Source: Paenibacillus sp. LHD-117 (lineage in GTDB: Bacteria; Bacillota; Bacilli; Paenibacillales; Paenibacillaceae). Taken from it: DNA of 64,000 nt. The position numbers were made by a program, and so were the translations under genes. This document shows positions 15,957 through 24,769 of this stretch, one piece after another. Under the pieces are notes generated by a model. It ran no database searches and was not told where the DNA came from. It saw only the letters and a list, made by a program, of their open reading frames with translations. The first letter of the stretch is position 1. Each line of letters starts with the position of its first letter. The stretch is from assembly GCF_030929555.1 (NCBI RefSeq), contig NZ_JAVFVT010000001.1, positions 1 to 64,000 on the forward strand, read 5' to 3'.

Positions 15957-17972
15957 ATGAGAAGATTCATCCTGATGCTGCTGCTTGCGGGCGTCGCCGC
16001 GGGATTGTTGCCGCAAGCCGTCCACGCGCAGCTTCCGTACCGAACGGGCTATTACGACGCCAACCAGTCGACGTGGCTTCGGCTCCAGCCGATCTACGAG
16101 CCGGCCGACATCGGCGGCGTGCGGCTAGGCGAACCCGCGGACGTGCACGTCGCGGCGGACGACACGGTATACGTGGTGGACAAAGCGGGCAATCAAGTCG
16201 CAGTGTTGGACCAGAACGGGCAAGTGACCGGCGTCATCGGCGACGCCGAAGGGAACGGACAGCTTAACGCGCCGCAAGGCGTGTACGTCAGCGGCGACGG
16301 GGAAGTGTATGTCGCGGATTCCGGCAATCAGCGGATCGCGGTATTCGGCAAGGACGGTACCTATTCGCGCGAATACCGCAAGCCGGAGTCCAGCCTGCTC
16401 GGCGGCGTCTCCTTCATCCCGACCAAGCTGGTCGTCGATCGCCGCGGCGTCATGTACATCAGCTTGAACTCGGCGTATCAAGGACTTGTGCGCTTAAGCC
16501 CGGAAGGCGAATTCAAAGGTTTCTTCGGAGCGAACAAAGCCAAAGGGACGGTCATGAGCTGGATCAAAAAGCTCGTGCTGAACAAAGAGCAGATGGCGCA
16601 GGAGCAGGCGAGCCTGCCGCTGCCGGTCGTCAACGTCGCCGCGGACAAGGACGGCTTCCTGCTGACCGCGACGGCCGGCAGCTTCGGCAGCGGGGCGATC
16701 CGCAAGCTGAACGCCGGCGGCGTCGACGCCTTCAAGAACAAGACGCTGCTGAACGGCCACGGCATCGTCGACGTCGTGTCGGACGAGAACGGCTTCCTGT
16801 ACAGCGCCGACACCGATTCCGAAGGCATCGATATTTACGACGAAGCGGGCAACGCGCTGTTCCACTTCGGACTGATCGACAAGGAGACGCAGCAATTCGG
16901 CGTTATCGGCTTTCCGACGGGCATCGCCGTCGACTCGAAATTCAACATTTGGGTGGCGGACGGCAAAACGGGCACGGTGCACAAGTTCGTTCGGACCGAC
17001 TTCGGCACCGACGTGCTATCGGCGCTTGCCTTGTACCGGCAAGGCCGCTACGAGGAAAGCGAAGCGGCCTGGGATCGGGTGTACGCGCGCAACGACATGT
17101 ATAACGGCACTTTCCAGGGGCTTGGCAAGGCCTATCTCCAGCAAGGCGATTACAATAAGGCGCTCCGTTACTTGCGAACGGCGTTCGATACGGATAATTA
17201 TTCCGACGCTTTCTGGCAAATCCGTCTTAGATGGCTGCAGCAGCATTTCGTCTGGGCGGCATTGATCGCCGTAACGGCGTTAGCGGCGATCTGGTTCGCC
17301 CCGCGTCTCGCGAAGCGGCTGCTGCGGCGGTATCCGCCGCCGGCTTCATGGGAGCGTCCGCTCGAGGAGCTGCGCATTTTCCGAACGATCATGTTCCACC
17401 CGTACGAAGGGTTCTACAAGCTGAAAGAGTCCAAGGTATCGGCCAAGGTCATTTTCCTTTTGCTGGCGGCCGTGGTCGGCGTCAAAATCGCGGACGTCTA
17501 CCTGAGAGGGTTTCTGTTCAATCCGGTGGAGCTGTCCCAGGTCAATCTCATGAGCGAGCTTGCTTGGTTCGCGGTGCCGTGGCTGACCTGGATCATCGCC
17601 AACTATCTCGTCTGCAGCGTCAGGGACGGGGAAGGACGATTCCGGGAGGTCATTCAGGGCAGCACGTTTGCGCTCGCGCCGTACTTGTTCCTGTCCGTGC
17701 CTCTGATCGTGCTCTCGAATGTCGTCACGCTCGACGAGCGGGTCATCATCGACGCGTTGAACGCGGCGATGCTGCTATGGACCGCCGCCATGCTGATCGT
17801 CATGACGCAGGTGATCCATAATTACGATTTTGCCGAGACGCTCAAAAATACGGGCTTGACCGCGTTCGCGATCGGCATTATCTGGGTGTTTGTCTTGATC
17901 GTATCGGGGCTGACCTACAATCTTTACGATTTCTTCTACCAGCTGTACAAGGAGGCGACGTTCATTGGTTAA
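15957..17972 (+). CDS. Secreted NHL-repeat/TPR protein with Yip1-like membrane domain
   Basis: 671 residues. Signal peptide (1-25, cut near VHAQ), then NHL-type beta-propeller repeats (about 45-345: VYVVDKAGNQVAVLDQNGQV, VYVADSGNQRIAVFGKDGTY), a pair of TPR-like helices (353-415: ALYRQGRYEESEAAW, GLGKAYLQQGDYNKAL), one membrane helix (about 430-450) and a C-terminal Yip1-like multi-helix domain (about 470-665, RTIMFHPYEGFYKL). The propeller faces outside, so this is a membrane protein with a large extracytoplasmic binding face. No enzymatic motif is seen. Start: AAAGGAAG before ATG 15957; the frame upstream is non-coding. Its end overlaps the next gene by 8 nt. Possible roles are assembly or sensing for the importers. 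Confidence 0.8.
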   Translation: MRRFILMLLLAGVAAGLLPQAVHAQLPYRTGYYDANQSTWLRLQPIYEPADIGGVRLGEPADVHVAADDTVYVVDKAGNQVAVLDQNGQVTGVIGDAEGNGQLNAPQGVYVSGDGEVYVADSGNQRIAVFGKDGTYSREYRKPESSLLGGVSFIPTKLVVDRRGVMYISLNSAYQGLVRLSPEGEFKGFFGANKAKGTVMSWIKKLVLNKEQMAQEQASLPLPVVNVAADKDGFLLTATAGSFGSGAIRKLNAGGVDAFKNKTLLNGHGIVDVVSDENGFLYSADTDSEGIDIYDEAGNALFHFGLIDKETQQFGVIGFPTGIAVDSKFNIWVADGKTGTVHKFVRTDFGTDVLSALALYRQGRYEESEAAWDRVYARNDMYNGTFQGLGKAYLQQGDYNKALRYLRTAFDTDNYSDAFWQIRLRWLQQHFVWAALIAVTALAAIWFAPRLAKRLLRRYPPPASWERPLEELRIFRTIMFHPYEGFYKLKESKVSAKVIFLLLAAVVGVKIADVYLRGFLFNPVELSQVNLMSELAWFAVPWLTWIIANYLVCSVRDGEGRFREVIQGSTFALAPYLFLSVPLIVLSNVVTLDERVIIDALNAAMLLWTAAMLIVMTQVIHNYDFAETLKNTGLTAFAIGIIWVFVLIVSGLTYNLYDFFYQLYKEATFIG

Positions 17973-20208
17973 CTACTTCCGGCGCCTTTCCTTGCGCGTC
18001 AAAATCATAACGGCCGTCCTCTTGACGGGACTGCTCCTGCTGCTGCTGATCGGTTTGATCAATGGCGGGGACATCGCTCCCGCCGCGGCGATGGAGCATG
18101 CGGGCATCGCGAAGGAGGAGCTCCCTCGCGAGTCGCTTCTCGGCGAAGAGCTTGCCTGGCGTCCCGAAGAGGGGCCGGACGGCTTCGCCGAGGCGCTGTC
18201 GACGGAACGGTTCGTCTTGTACGCGAACCCGTCCTCCTCGGCCATCGCCCTGCTGGACCGGGCATCGGGCAAGCGCTGGACGAGCAGCCCGGACGACGCG
18301 CAGCTCGCCGGCGAAGCGGTCAAAGGCGCGTTGCTCGACAACCTGAAGTCGCCGTTCGTGCTGACGTACGTCAAGACGGAGGGCAAGGACCAGACGATCC
18401 GCCAGGTGGCGAACGCGCTGACCAAAGGGCTGACGGTCGGCTACCGCAAATCCGAAAACGTGCTGCAGGTGTCTTACACCTTCGCCGATCAAGGGTTGTC
18501 GTTCGTCCTGCAATACGAGCTGACGGATCGCGGGCTCAAGGCGCGCATCCCGTCGGACGGCGTGGCGGAGACGGGGGAGTTCGCCGTCTTCAGCCTAGAT
18601 CTGCTCCCTTATTTCGGCGCTTCGAAACCGTCGGACGACGGCTATCTGTTCGTGCCGGACGGTCCCGGCGGACTTATCAAGTTCGACGCGGAGCGGGTCG
18701 GATTGTCCCGCGGCTATACCCATCAGGTATACGGCCTCGAGCTGACCAACGCGAACAATTGGACGCGCAGCGGCGAACGGCGCGAGAATATCGCCTATCC
18801 CGTGTTCGGGCTGAAAAACGGGGACGACGCCTACCTGGCCGTACTGACGCAAGGCGGCGAATCCGCCGTCGTCAACGCGATGCCGCCCGGCCTCAAATCG
18901 TCGTTCTACAGCGTGCACGCCGGACATTTGTTCCGCGAGGAATATTTGTACCTCGTCGGCCGTACCGCGACGCCGATCCGCTCCGTCCAGAAGGAGCGGC
19001 TGCAGCTGGACCGCGAGGTGGAATACCGGTTCCTCACCGGCGAAGACGCGACGTATTCCGGCATGGCGAAGTCGTACCGCGACTATCTGGAGGCGGAGGG
19101 TCGGCTGGGCGAGCGGCTTCGGCCGACGGAACAGGTTCCGCTGTATCTGAAGCTGATGGGCGGCAATTACGAGGAAGCCTACGGCGGGACCCGATACGCC
19201 GCGGCTACGACGTTCAAGCAAGCGGAGACCATCGTCGCCGCGGTCGCCGCGCAAGGCGTGGGCAACATGAACATCGTCTATTACGGCTGGCAGAACGAAG
19301 GCGACTACGACATGCACAAACGGTTGCCCATCGAATCGAAGCTCGGCGGAGAGCAGGCTGCCCGATCTTTTATCGGCAAGATGGACGATTATGGCTTCCC
19401 CGTCTGGTTCGAGGACGATTTCGTGTGGGTCAACGAGGCGCAGTCGACGCTTCCAGGCAAAAATAACGGCATCCGCGGCATCGACGGTACCGTGTATCTC
19501 TACGAAGATTGGTTCATCAGCAAACCCGAGCGAACGGTGGCGATGGCGTACGAGACGATCGGCAAGCTCAAGGAGCTCGGCGTGTCCGGCATGCTCTACA
19601 ACTACTTGGGCGAGATGGTCTTTAACGATTACGTCAGCGGCGACGTAACGACCCGCGCCCAGACGGCCGGCATTTACGAAGGGCTGCTGCGCTATACGCG
19701 GGAGACGCTGGGCCTTGCCGGCGTCTACCGAGGCAACGATTACGCGCTCGCCGAATCGGACTTCATCGCGATGCTGCCGAGCGATTCCAGCTACGACTTT
19801 TTGGTCGACGAGACCGTGCCGTTCTATCCGATGGTCGTGCATGGTTACGCCGATTACACGTTCGGCGACGGCAACCTGCGGAACAACTCGCAGGAGGAGC
19901 TGCTGCGGGCGATCGAATACGGAGCGCTGCCTTCCTTCTTCCTGACGTACGAGGATTCCCGCACGCTGAGATATTCGGCGTCCAACTACTTGTACAGCAG
20001 CCAATACGAGAAGTGGCTCGACCGCATCGGAACGGAATACGAGGCGTTCCAGCAGCTCGCTTCGGTCTACGATCAGCGGATCGAAGACCATAAGAAGCTC
20101 GAAGACGGGCGGTTTGCGACCGACTACGAAGACGGCACGCGGGTCGTCGTCGACTACGACAGCGGCACATTCCACGTGGAGAGAGGAGGCGCGACGGATG
20201 GAAGCTAG
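17965..20208 (+). CDS. DUF5696-like membrane-anchored protein, possible glycoside hydrolase
   Basis: 747 residues. One N-terminal membrane helix (about 12-32) with the rest outside. Residues about 50-370 look beta-rich (a mutarotase-like sandwich: SGKRWTSSP, YRKSENVLQVSYTF). Residues about 390-690 read as an alpha/beta barrel with conserved-looking acids: VWFEDDFVWVN, GEMVFNDYVSGD, DFLVDETVPFYPMVVHGY. I recall this architecture as DUF5696, whose biochemical activity is not established to my knowledge; the barrel and acids make a glycosidase plausible. Start TTG 17965 has GGAGG 9 nt upstream and overlaps the preceding gene by 8 nt; it overlaps the next gene by 11 nt. It is embedded between two importers. 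Confidence 0.7.
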   Translation: MVNYFRRLSLRVKIITAVLLTGLLLLLLIGLINGGDIAPAAAMEHAGIAKEELPRESLLGEELAWRPEEGPDGFAEALSTERFVLYANPSSSAIALLDRASGKRWTSSPDDAQLAGEAVKGALLDNLKSPFVLTYVKTEGKDQTIRQVANALTKGLTVGYRKSENVLQVSYTFADQGLSFVLQYELTDRGLKARIPSDGVAETGEFAVFSLDLLPYFGASKPSDDGYLFVPDGPGGLIKFDAERVGLSRGYTHQVYGLELTNANNWTRSGERRENIAYPVFGLKNGDDAYLAVLTQGGESAVVNAMPPGLKSSFYSVHAGHLFREEYLYLVGRTATPIRSVQKERLQLDREVEYRFLTGEDATYSGMAKSYRDYLEAEGRLGERLRPTEQVPLYLKLMGGNYEEAYGGTRYAAATTFKQAETIVAAVAAQGVGNMNIVYYGWQNEGDYDMHKRLPIESKLGGEQAARSFIGKMDDYGFPVWFEDDFVWVNEAQSTLPGKNNGIRGIDGTVYLYEDWFISKPERTVAMAYETIGKLKELGVSGMLYNYLGEMVFNDYVSGDVTTRAQTAGIYEGLLRYTRETLGLAGVYRGNDYALAESDFIAMLPSDSSYDFLVDETVPFYPMVVHGYADYTFGDGNLRNNSQEELLRAIEYGALPSFFLTYEDSRTLRYSASNYLYSSQYEKWLDRIGTEYEAFQQLASVYDQRIEDHKKLEDGRFATDYEDGTRVVVDYDSGTFHVERGGATDGS

Positions 20209-21091
20209 AGAGAGAAGACGCGCCGAGCTTCGTTACCACGGCTCAAGATACGGGACCGGACTGCTGTTCATGCTTCCGTGGCTGCTAGGCTTCGCGGCGT
20301 TCGTCGTCATTCCCGTCGGTTGGTCGCTGTTCATGAGCTTTAACAAGGTACAGGTGAGCGTAGGCGGCTTCAAATACGAGTGGATCGGCATGCGGAACTT
20401 CCGGGACGCCTTCCTGAAGGACAATGAATTTCCCGTGCAGCTCATTACCTACATCCAGCAAATGCTGCTGATGGTGCCTATCATCGTGCTGTTCGCACTG
20501 TTCATCTCGCTGTTGCTGAACCAGAAGTTTCCCGGCCGGTTTCTGTACCGGGCGCTCTTCTTCCTGCCGGTCATCTTCGCGACGGGGCAGGTGCTATCCG
20601 AGCTGTTCACCCAGGAGGTCGGCGAAATTCCGTTCCTGGACCAATACAACCTGGAGCCGATCGTCATCGAATACGTGGGTCAGCAGTTCGCCGAACCCGT
20701 CATGTCCGTGCTGGGCAACGCGGTGCTGATTCTCTGGTACTCCGGCGTTCAGATTCTGATCTTCGTCGCCGGCTTCCAGACGATCTCGCCGTCGATCTAC
20801 GAAGCGGTACGCATCGACGGAGCCACGCCTTGGGACAGCTTCTGGAAAATCACGCTGCCCGCCTGCGTGCCGTTCATCACGCTGAACGTGCTGTATACGA
20901 TCATCGATTTGTTCACTTTTCCGCTGAATCCCGTCATCGCGCATATTCGCGAAAACATGTTCAAGGTGGATACGGGTTACGGCTACGCCAGCGCGCTGGC
21001 ATGGATTTATTTCGCATTCATCTTCGTCCTGATCGGCATCGTATTCGCCGTATCCGGGCGCCATCTGAGAAGAAGGGAGGGGCGCGCATGA
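20198..21091 (+). CDS. CUT1 ABC permease, MalF type (pair B)
   Basis: 297 residues with six predicted helices and an EAA loop YEAVRIDGATPWDSFWKITLP. ATG 20198 has GAGAGGAGG upstream and lies inside the end of the DUF5696 gene; longer upstream frames are shadows. An insertion between helices 3 and 4 (about 125-165, acidic) is longer than in pair A. Its stop overlaps the partner permease by ATGA. Confidence 0.9.
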   Translation: MEARERRRAELRYHGSRYGTGLLFMLPWLLGFAAFVVIPVGWSLFMSFNKVQVSVGGFKYEWIGMRNFRDAFLKDNEFPVQLITYIQQMLLMVPIIVLFALFISLLLNQKFPGRFLYRALFFLPVIFATGQVLSELFTQEVGEIPFLDQYNLEPIVIEYVGQQFAEPVMSVLGNAVLILWYSGVQILIFVAGFQTISPSIYEAVRIDGATPWDSFWKITLPACVPFITLNVLYTIIDLFTFPLNPVIAHIRENMFKVDTGYGYASALAWIYFAFIFVLIGIVFAVSGRHLRRREGRA

Positions 21092-22071
21092 TCGAGGATT
21101 TGAAGCTGGGACTGACCAAGGCGGGCAAAGGGCTGCAGACGTTGTTCTGGAGCCGGGGCGCCCAGAAGGCGAAGCTCGTCGTCATGGGCAGGAGCGTGTC
21201 GGACGGCTTGCTCGCCAAGGTGGTCATCTACTTCCTGCTTTCCGTCGTGGCGTATCTGTACTTGCAGCCGATTTTGTACATGGTCAGCACGATGCTCAAG
21301 ACGCTTGCCGACATGTACGACCCGACGGTGCGCTGGATTCCGAGGCAAGCCACCTTCGAGAACATCGCCAAGGCATTCGAGGGCCTGCAGTATCCGAAGG
21401 CGCTGCTCGTCACGTCGACGATCGCCTTGACCTGCTCCGTCATGCAGGTGATCGTCTGCTCCATGACGGGCTACGCGCTGGCCCGCCTGTCGGTGCCGTT
21501 CCGGGCGCTGTTCGTGGCGCTGATCATTCTGACGTTCGTCATCCCGCCGCAGGTCATTATCATTCCGCTGTACGTCATCTTCAGCAAGCTCGGCTTGCTT
21601 AACACGTTATTCGTATTCCTTGTGCCGGCCACGCTGGGCCAAGGCGTGAAAGCGGCGCTGTTCATACTGATCTTCATGCAGTTTTTCCGCGCGCAGCCGC
21701 CGAGCCTGGAGGAAGCGGCCAAGCTGGACGGGGCGTCGACGTTCCGCCTGTTCGCCGGCATCATGCTGCCGCTCGCGCGTTCGGCTTGCCTCGTCGTGTT
21801 CCTGTTCTCCTTTATCTGGTATTGGAACCTGTATTACGAGCCGTCGATGTTTCTGACCAAAGGGTTCACGCCGCTTTCGATCCGGCTCGACATGCTGGAG
21901 GAAATATTGAACCCGACCCTGCTCGGCAACACGCGCACCATCGTCAATCCCATTACGGAAGGGACCAAAATGGCCGCGGCGTTCATGATTATTTTGCCTC
22001 CGATTCTGATCTTCATGGTGCTGCAGAAGTGGTTCGTCAGCGGCATCGAGCGGACGGGAATCGTGGAATAA
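21088..22071 (+). CDS. CUT1 ABC permease, MalG type (pair B)
   Basis: 327 residues. The N-terminal ~45 residues are cytoplasmic and basic (LGLTKAGKGLQTLFW), unusually long for MalG-type permeases, followed by six helices. EAA loop: LEEAAKLDGASTFRLFAGIMLP. AGAAGGGAGGGG precedes ATG 21088, which overlaps the TGA of its partner. It presumably works with the lipoprotein at 22223. Confidence 0.9.
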   Translation: MIEDLKLGLTKAGKGLQTLFWSRGAQKAKLVVMGRSVSDGLLAKVVIYFLLSVVAYLYLQPILYMVSTMLKTLADMYDPTVRWIPRQATFENIAKAFEGLQYPKALLVTSTIALTCSVMQVIVCSMTGYALARLSVPFRALFVALIILTFVIPPQVIIIPLYVIFSKLGLLNTLFVFLVPATLGQGVKAALFILIFMQFFRAQPPSLEEAAKLDGASTFRLFAGIMLPLARSACLVVFLFSFIWYWNLYYEPSMFLTKGFTPLSIRLDMLEEILNPTLLGNTRTIVNPITEGTKMAAAFMIILPPILIFMVLQKWFVSGIERTGIVE

Positions 22072-22222
22072 GGCGACTTAAGCGGAAAGGAGGTGATGCG
22101 GAGGCGAATCCGCGCTACACCGACCATGGTTTGACGGAAGGAAGACGGATGAGCCCTCGCCGGAAGCGACGAAAGCCGAATTTGAAAGGGGCAAGCACCA
22201 CCACAAATCGAGGAGGAATCGT

Positions 22223-23584
22223 ATGAAAAAGAATCTGGGTTATAAAAAGATGACGGCAATGCTGGCGGCCATGATGTTGGTCGCAACCGCCTGCGCCGGC
22301 GGAAACGGCGGCAACGCGCCGACGAACGCGCCTGCAGCCACGCAGGCAACCGAAGGAGCCGAACCGACCGCTTCTCCGGATAACCGCGAGCCGGTTACGT
22401 TGAAGATCATTTCCTGGAAGGACTCGTACGGCGAGCTGTACGACATGTTCATGGAGAAGTACCCTTGGATCACGATCGAGCAAATCCCGGTCAACAGCCA
22501 GCCGATCATGGAAATCATCGCGTCGCTGGAAGCCGCCGGCACGCCTGCCGACCTGACGGAAATCGATTCCGACCTCATTTCGTTCGACCAAGCAGGGCTG
22601 CTCGAAGATTTGTCCCCGTATATCGAGAAGGATCCGACGTTCAACGCGACGCAATTCCCGAACGGCTTCTTCGACACGATGACATGGAATGGCAAGAAGC
22701 TGGCCGTACCGATGGTCGACGTGCCGATGTGGATTCTCGTGAACAAGGACCTGCTCGCCAAACACGGCCAAGAAATGCCGGCCAACGACTGGACGTACGA
22801 GGACTTCCGCAATATCGCCAAAGCGATCACCGATCCGGCAGCAGGCGAATTCGGCCTCACGACGCAATCGGAATGGCAGATGCGCCTCCTCAGCACCAAA
22901 GCGATCGCGGACGGACATGCCGCGAACATCCATTATTTGAACGAGGACTTGACCCAAAGCGTGCTGCACACGCCGGAGGTGCTGGACGACGTCAGATGGC
23001 TGCAGGAGTTCGTGACGAAGGACGGCTCTCTGCAAAGTTTCGACGCCGCGACGGCTGGCGGCGACGTGACGCGCGAATTCATCAACGGCAAAACGGGCTT
23101 CGCGATCGGCGGCGACTGGGTGCTGCCAAGCCTAAAGGCGAACGCCAATTTTGAGTGGGATGTGCTCCCGTTCCCGCGCGGCGAGAAAAGCCAGCCGGGC
23201 TACACGATCTACGGACCGCTGTCCATGCTGAGCAGTTCCAAACATAAGGAAGAGGCGTTCCTCTGGATCAGCTTCCAATTCTCCAAAGAAGCGCAGAAGT
23301 GGAAAATCGATCAAGGCGCGAATGCGTCCATCAACGATCCCGAAATTATCGACTACTACGACAAGACGCCGATGTGGGAAGGCAAAAACAAAGAGGCCGT
23401 CAAGCTCGCGAAAGAAAACGCATACATTCAACCTGGCTTGACGGTTCCGGCATTCGGGGAATACAACTGGAACAACATTTTGAACGAAGTCATCTTCATG
23501 GGCGCGGACATCAACACGATCGTGCCGGCGACCGAGCAGTGGAACAAACGAACTGAGGAGGTCCGGGCGGAGCTGGGCAACTAG
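22223..23584 (+). CDS. Lipoprotein solute-binding protein (pair B importer)
   Basis: 453 residues. Lipoprotein signal with lipobox VATAC (Cys about 25), then a Gly/Asn/Thr/Pro-rich tether (26-55) and an SBP_bac_1 fold (VTLKIISWKDSYGELYDMF, ADLTEIDSDLISFDQAGLL, GKTGFAIGGDWVLPSL). It captures an oligosaccharide outside the membrane for permeases 20198/21088. A strong GAGGAGG lies before ATG 22223; the 150-nt gap after the permease gene may allow separate, higher expression. Last gene of the operon, followed by a terminator. Confidence 0.9.
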   Translation: MKKNLGYKKMTAMLAAMMLVATACAGGNGGNAPTNAPAATQATEGAEPTASPDNREPVTLKIISWKDSYGELYDMFMEKYPWITIEQIPVNSQPIMEIIASLEAAGTPADLTEIDSDLISFDQAGLLEDLSPYIEKDPTFNATQFPNGFFDTMTWNGKKLAVPMVDVPMWILVNKDLLAKHGQEMPANDWTYEDFRNIAKAITDPAAGEFGLTTQSEWQMRLLSTKAIADGHAANIHYLNEDLTQSVLHTPEVLDDVRWLQEFVTKDGSLQSFDAATAGGDVTREFINGKTGFAIGGDWVLPSLKANANFEWDVLPFPRGEKSQPGYTIYGPLSMLSSSKHKEEAFLWISFQFSKEAQKWKIDQGANASINDPEIIDYYDKTPMWEGKNKEAVKLAKENAYIQPGLTVPAFGEYNWNNILNEVIFMGADINTIVPATEQWNKRTEEVRAELGN

Positions 23585-23617
23585 CGGCGGGGCGATTTTC
23601 CGGATGAAACATAACGA

Positions 23618-23657
23618 AACGGCGGTCATTAGGGGAATCCCTGTGCCGCCGTTTTTT
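23618..23657 (+). terminator. Terminator of the 10-23.6 kb operon
   Basis: AACGGCGG (23618-23625) pairs with CCGCCGTT (23646-23653), with an inner GGGGAATCCC fold, followed by TTTTTT. Confidence 0.85.
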
Positions 23658-23664
23658 CGTTCGG

Positions 23665-23803
23665 GGCTCGTGGACACGAAATTTCGTACACATTGGCGCT
23701 CCTGGGGCACATTTGGGCTCGTTGGATACGAAATTTCGTACACATTGGCGCTCTAGAGGCACATTTGGGCTCGTTGGATACGAAATTTCGTGTACATTTG
23801 ACC
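23665..23803. repeat. Tandem 52-nt repeat carrying the palindrome ACGAAATTTCGT
   Basis: Unit begins GGCTCGTTGGATACGAAA. Copies start at 23665, 23716 and 23768 (third partial). The perfect 12-bp palindrome ACGAAATTTCGT falls at 23676, 23728 and 23780, exactly 52 nt apart, about five helical turns. The array lies between the operon terminator and the terminator of the convergent GH16 gene. No ORF of coding character is present. Confidence 0.8.
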
Positions 23804-23833
23804 ATTCCCGCATCCTCCTCGCAAAACATAGAA

Positions 23834-23866
23834 AGCTGCCTCGAGAACGCATCTTTCGAGACAGCT
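23834..23866 (-). terminator. Terminator of the minus-strand GH16 gene
   Basis: AGCTGCCTCGA (23834-23844) pairs with TCGAGACAGCT (23856-23866), 10 of 11; on the minus strand it is followed by a T-rich TTTCTATGTTTT. Confidence 0.6.
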
Positions 23867-23873
23867 CCTTTCG

Positions 23874-24620
23874 TTACTGATACAACCAAATGCCCGTCAC
23901 CGTCATGACCGCGGGCAATGCCTCTTCGTTGACAGGCACATTGTCGAACCAGCCGCCAACCGCCAAATTCAGAATCAAATAGAACGATTTGTCGAACGGC
24001 ATGACTCCCGGCTCCAGTCTGCGCTCCGCAAATACATGCCCGTCCACCAGCCACTTGATGGATTCGGCATCCCACTCCAGCCCGTAATCATGGAATTCTT
24101 CAATCGATCCGTTCTCGAATCGATAAGAGAACTCGTTGATTTTTTTATTCTCCCAGTCCTTGCCGTAATGGAGCGTCCCGAAAATATGCTGGGGCAGCCG
24201 GCCTTTCGCTTCCAGGATGTCGATCTCGCCGGAAGCGGGCCAAGGGCCATATGCCGACTCCTGCGGCATCAGCCAGATCGCCGGCCATATCCCGTTCCCT
24301 GTGGGAAGCTTGGCGCGCACGATCAGCTTGCCGTACGTGAACGACATATGGTCCTTGGTATCGATCCGCGCGGACGTATAAGCGAAGCTCCGGCCATCCT
24401 GGATCGTCGTCGTCTCGCGGCGCGCCCGAAGGTGAAGCCCATTTCCGTCTATATACACATTCTCTTCATGCCCCGTATAAAACTGCCGTTCCCCGTTGCC
24501 CCAGCCTTCCACGATCACATTGCCGTCATCGTCGACGATATCGTTGCCGAGGCGTTTGTTCCAATCGCTTAGGTCGGCGCCGCTTTTCAAGAAATCCTGC
24601 TGCCAAATCAGTTTGTACAC
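23874..24620 (-). CDS. GH16 beta-glucanase-type enzyme without signal peptide
   Basis: 248 residues. The GH16 active-site pattern E-x-D-x-x-E appears as GEIDILEAKG (about residues 129-134), with LPTGNGIWPAIWLMP and FYLILNLAVGGWFD as supporting laminarinase-clan motifs. Family members cut beta-1,3- or mixed-linked glucans with retention. The start is GTG 24620, set by AGGAGG 9 nt upstream; the longer upstream frame adds no signal peptide. Lack of an export signal is odd for GH16 and suggests action on imported oligosaccharides. Divergent from the importer at 24770. Confidence 0.88.
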   Translation of the reverse strand: MYKLIWQQDFLKSGADLSDWNKRLGNDIVDDDGNVIVEGWGNGERQFYTGHEENVYIDGNGLHLRARRETTTIQDGRSFAYTSARIDTKDHMSFTYGKLIVRAKLPTGNGIWPAIWLMPQESAYGPWPASGEIDILEAKGRLPQHIFGTLHYGKDWENKKINEFSYRFENGSIEEFHDYGLEWDAESIKWLVDGHVFAERRLEPGVMPFDKSFYLILNLAVGGWFDNVPVNEEALPAVMTVTGIWLYQ

Positions 24621-24769
24621 TGCTAGATTCCTCCTCTCAGATACGATAAGCATACTCGATTCTGAAGGCCGTTCAATCACAATCTAAAAAAATGGGATAG
24701 GGTCAAAAATGGTGGCCTTTTTTTTATGGTCGCGTTTTCATACGATGGAGAAGGAAAGGGGCGGGACTT

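Noticed and set aside
18595-20175. A 526-codon minus-strand frame opposite the DUF5696 gene
   Set aside because: Same shadow pattern as other antisense frames in the GC-rich operon; the plus-strand gene has an overlap-coupled start and coherent domains.
22096-22134. A 12-codon ORF (MRRRIRATPTMV) after AAAGGAGG between permease and lipoprotein genes
   Set aside because: The ribosome site is only 2 nt from the ATG, too close for efficient initiation, and nothing else supports it.
23665-23803. Possible CRISPR array
   Set aside because: Units are near-identical over their whole 52 nt with no unique spacers, and no cas genes are present.
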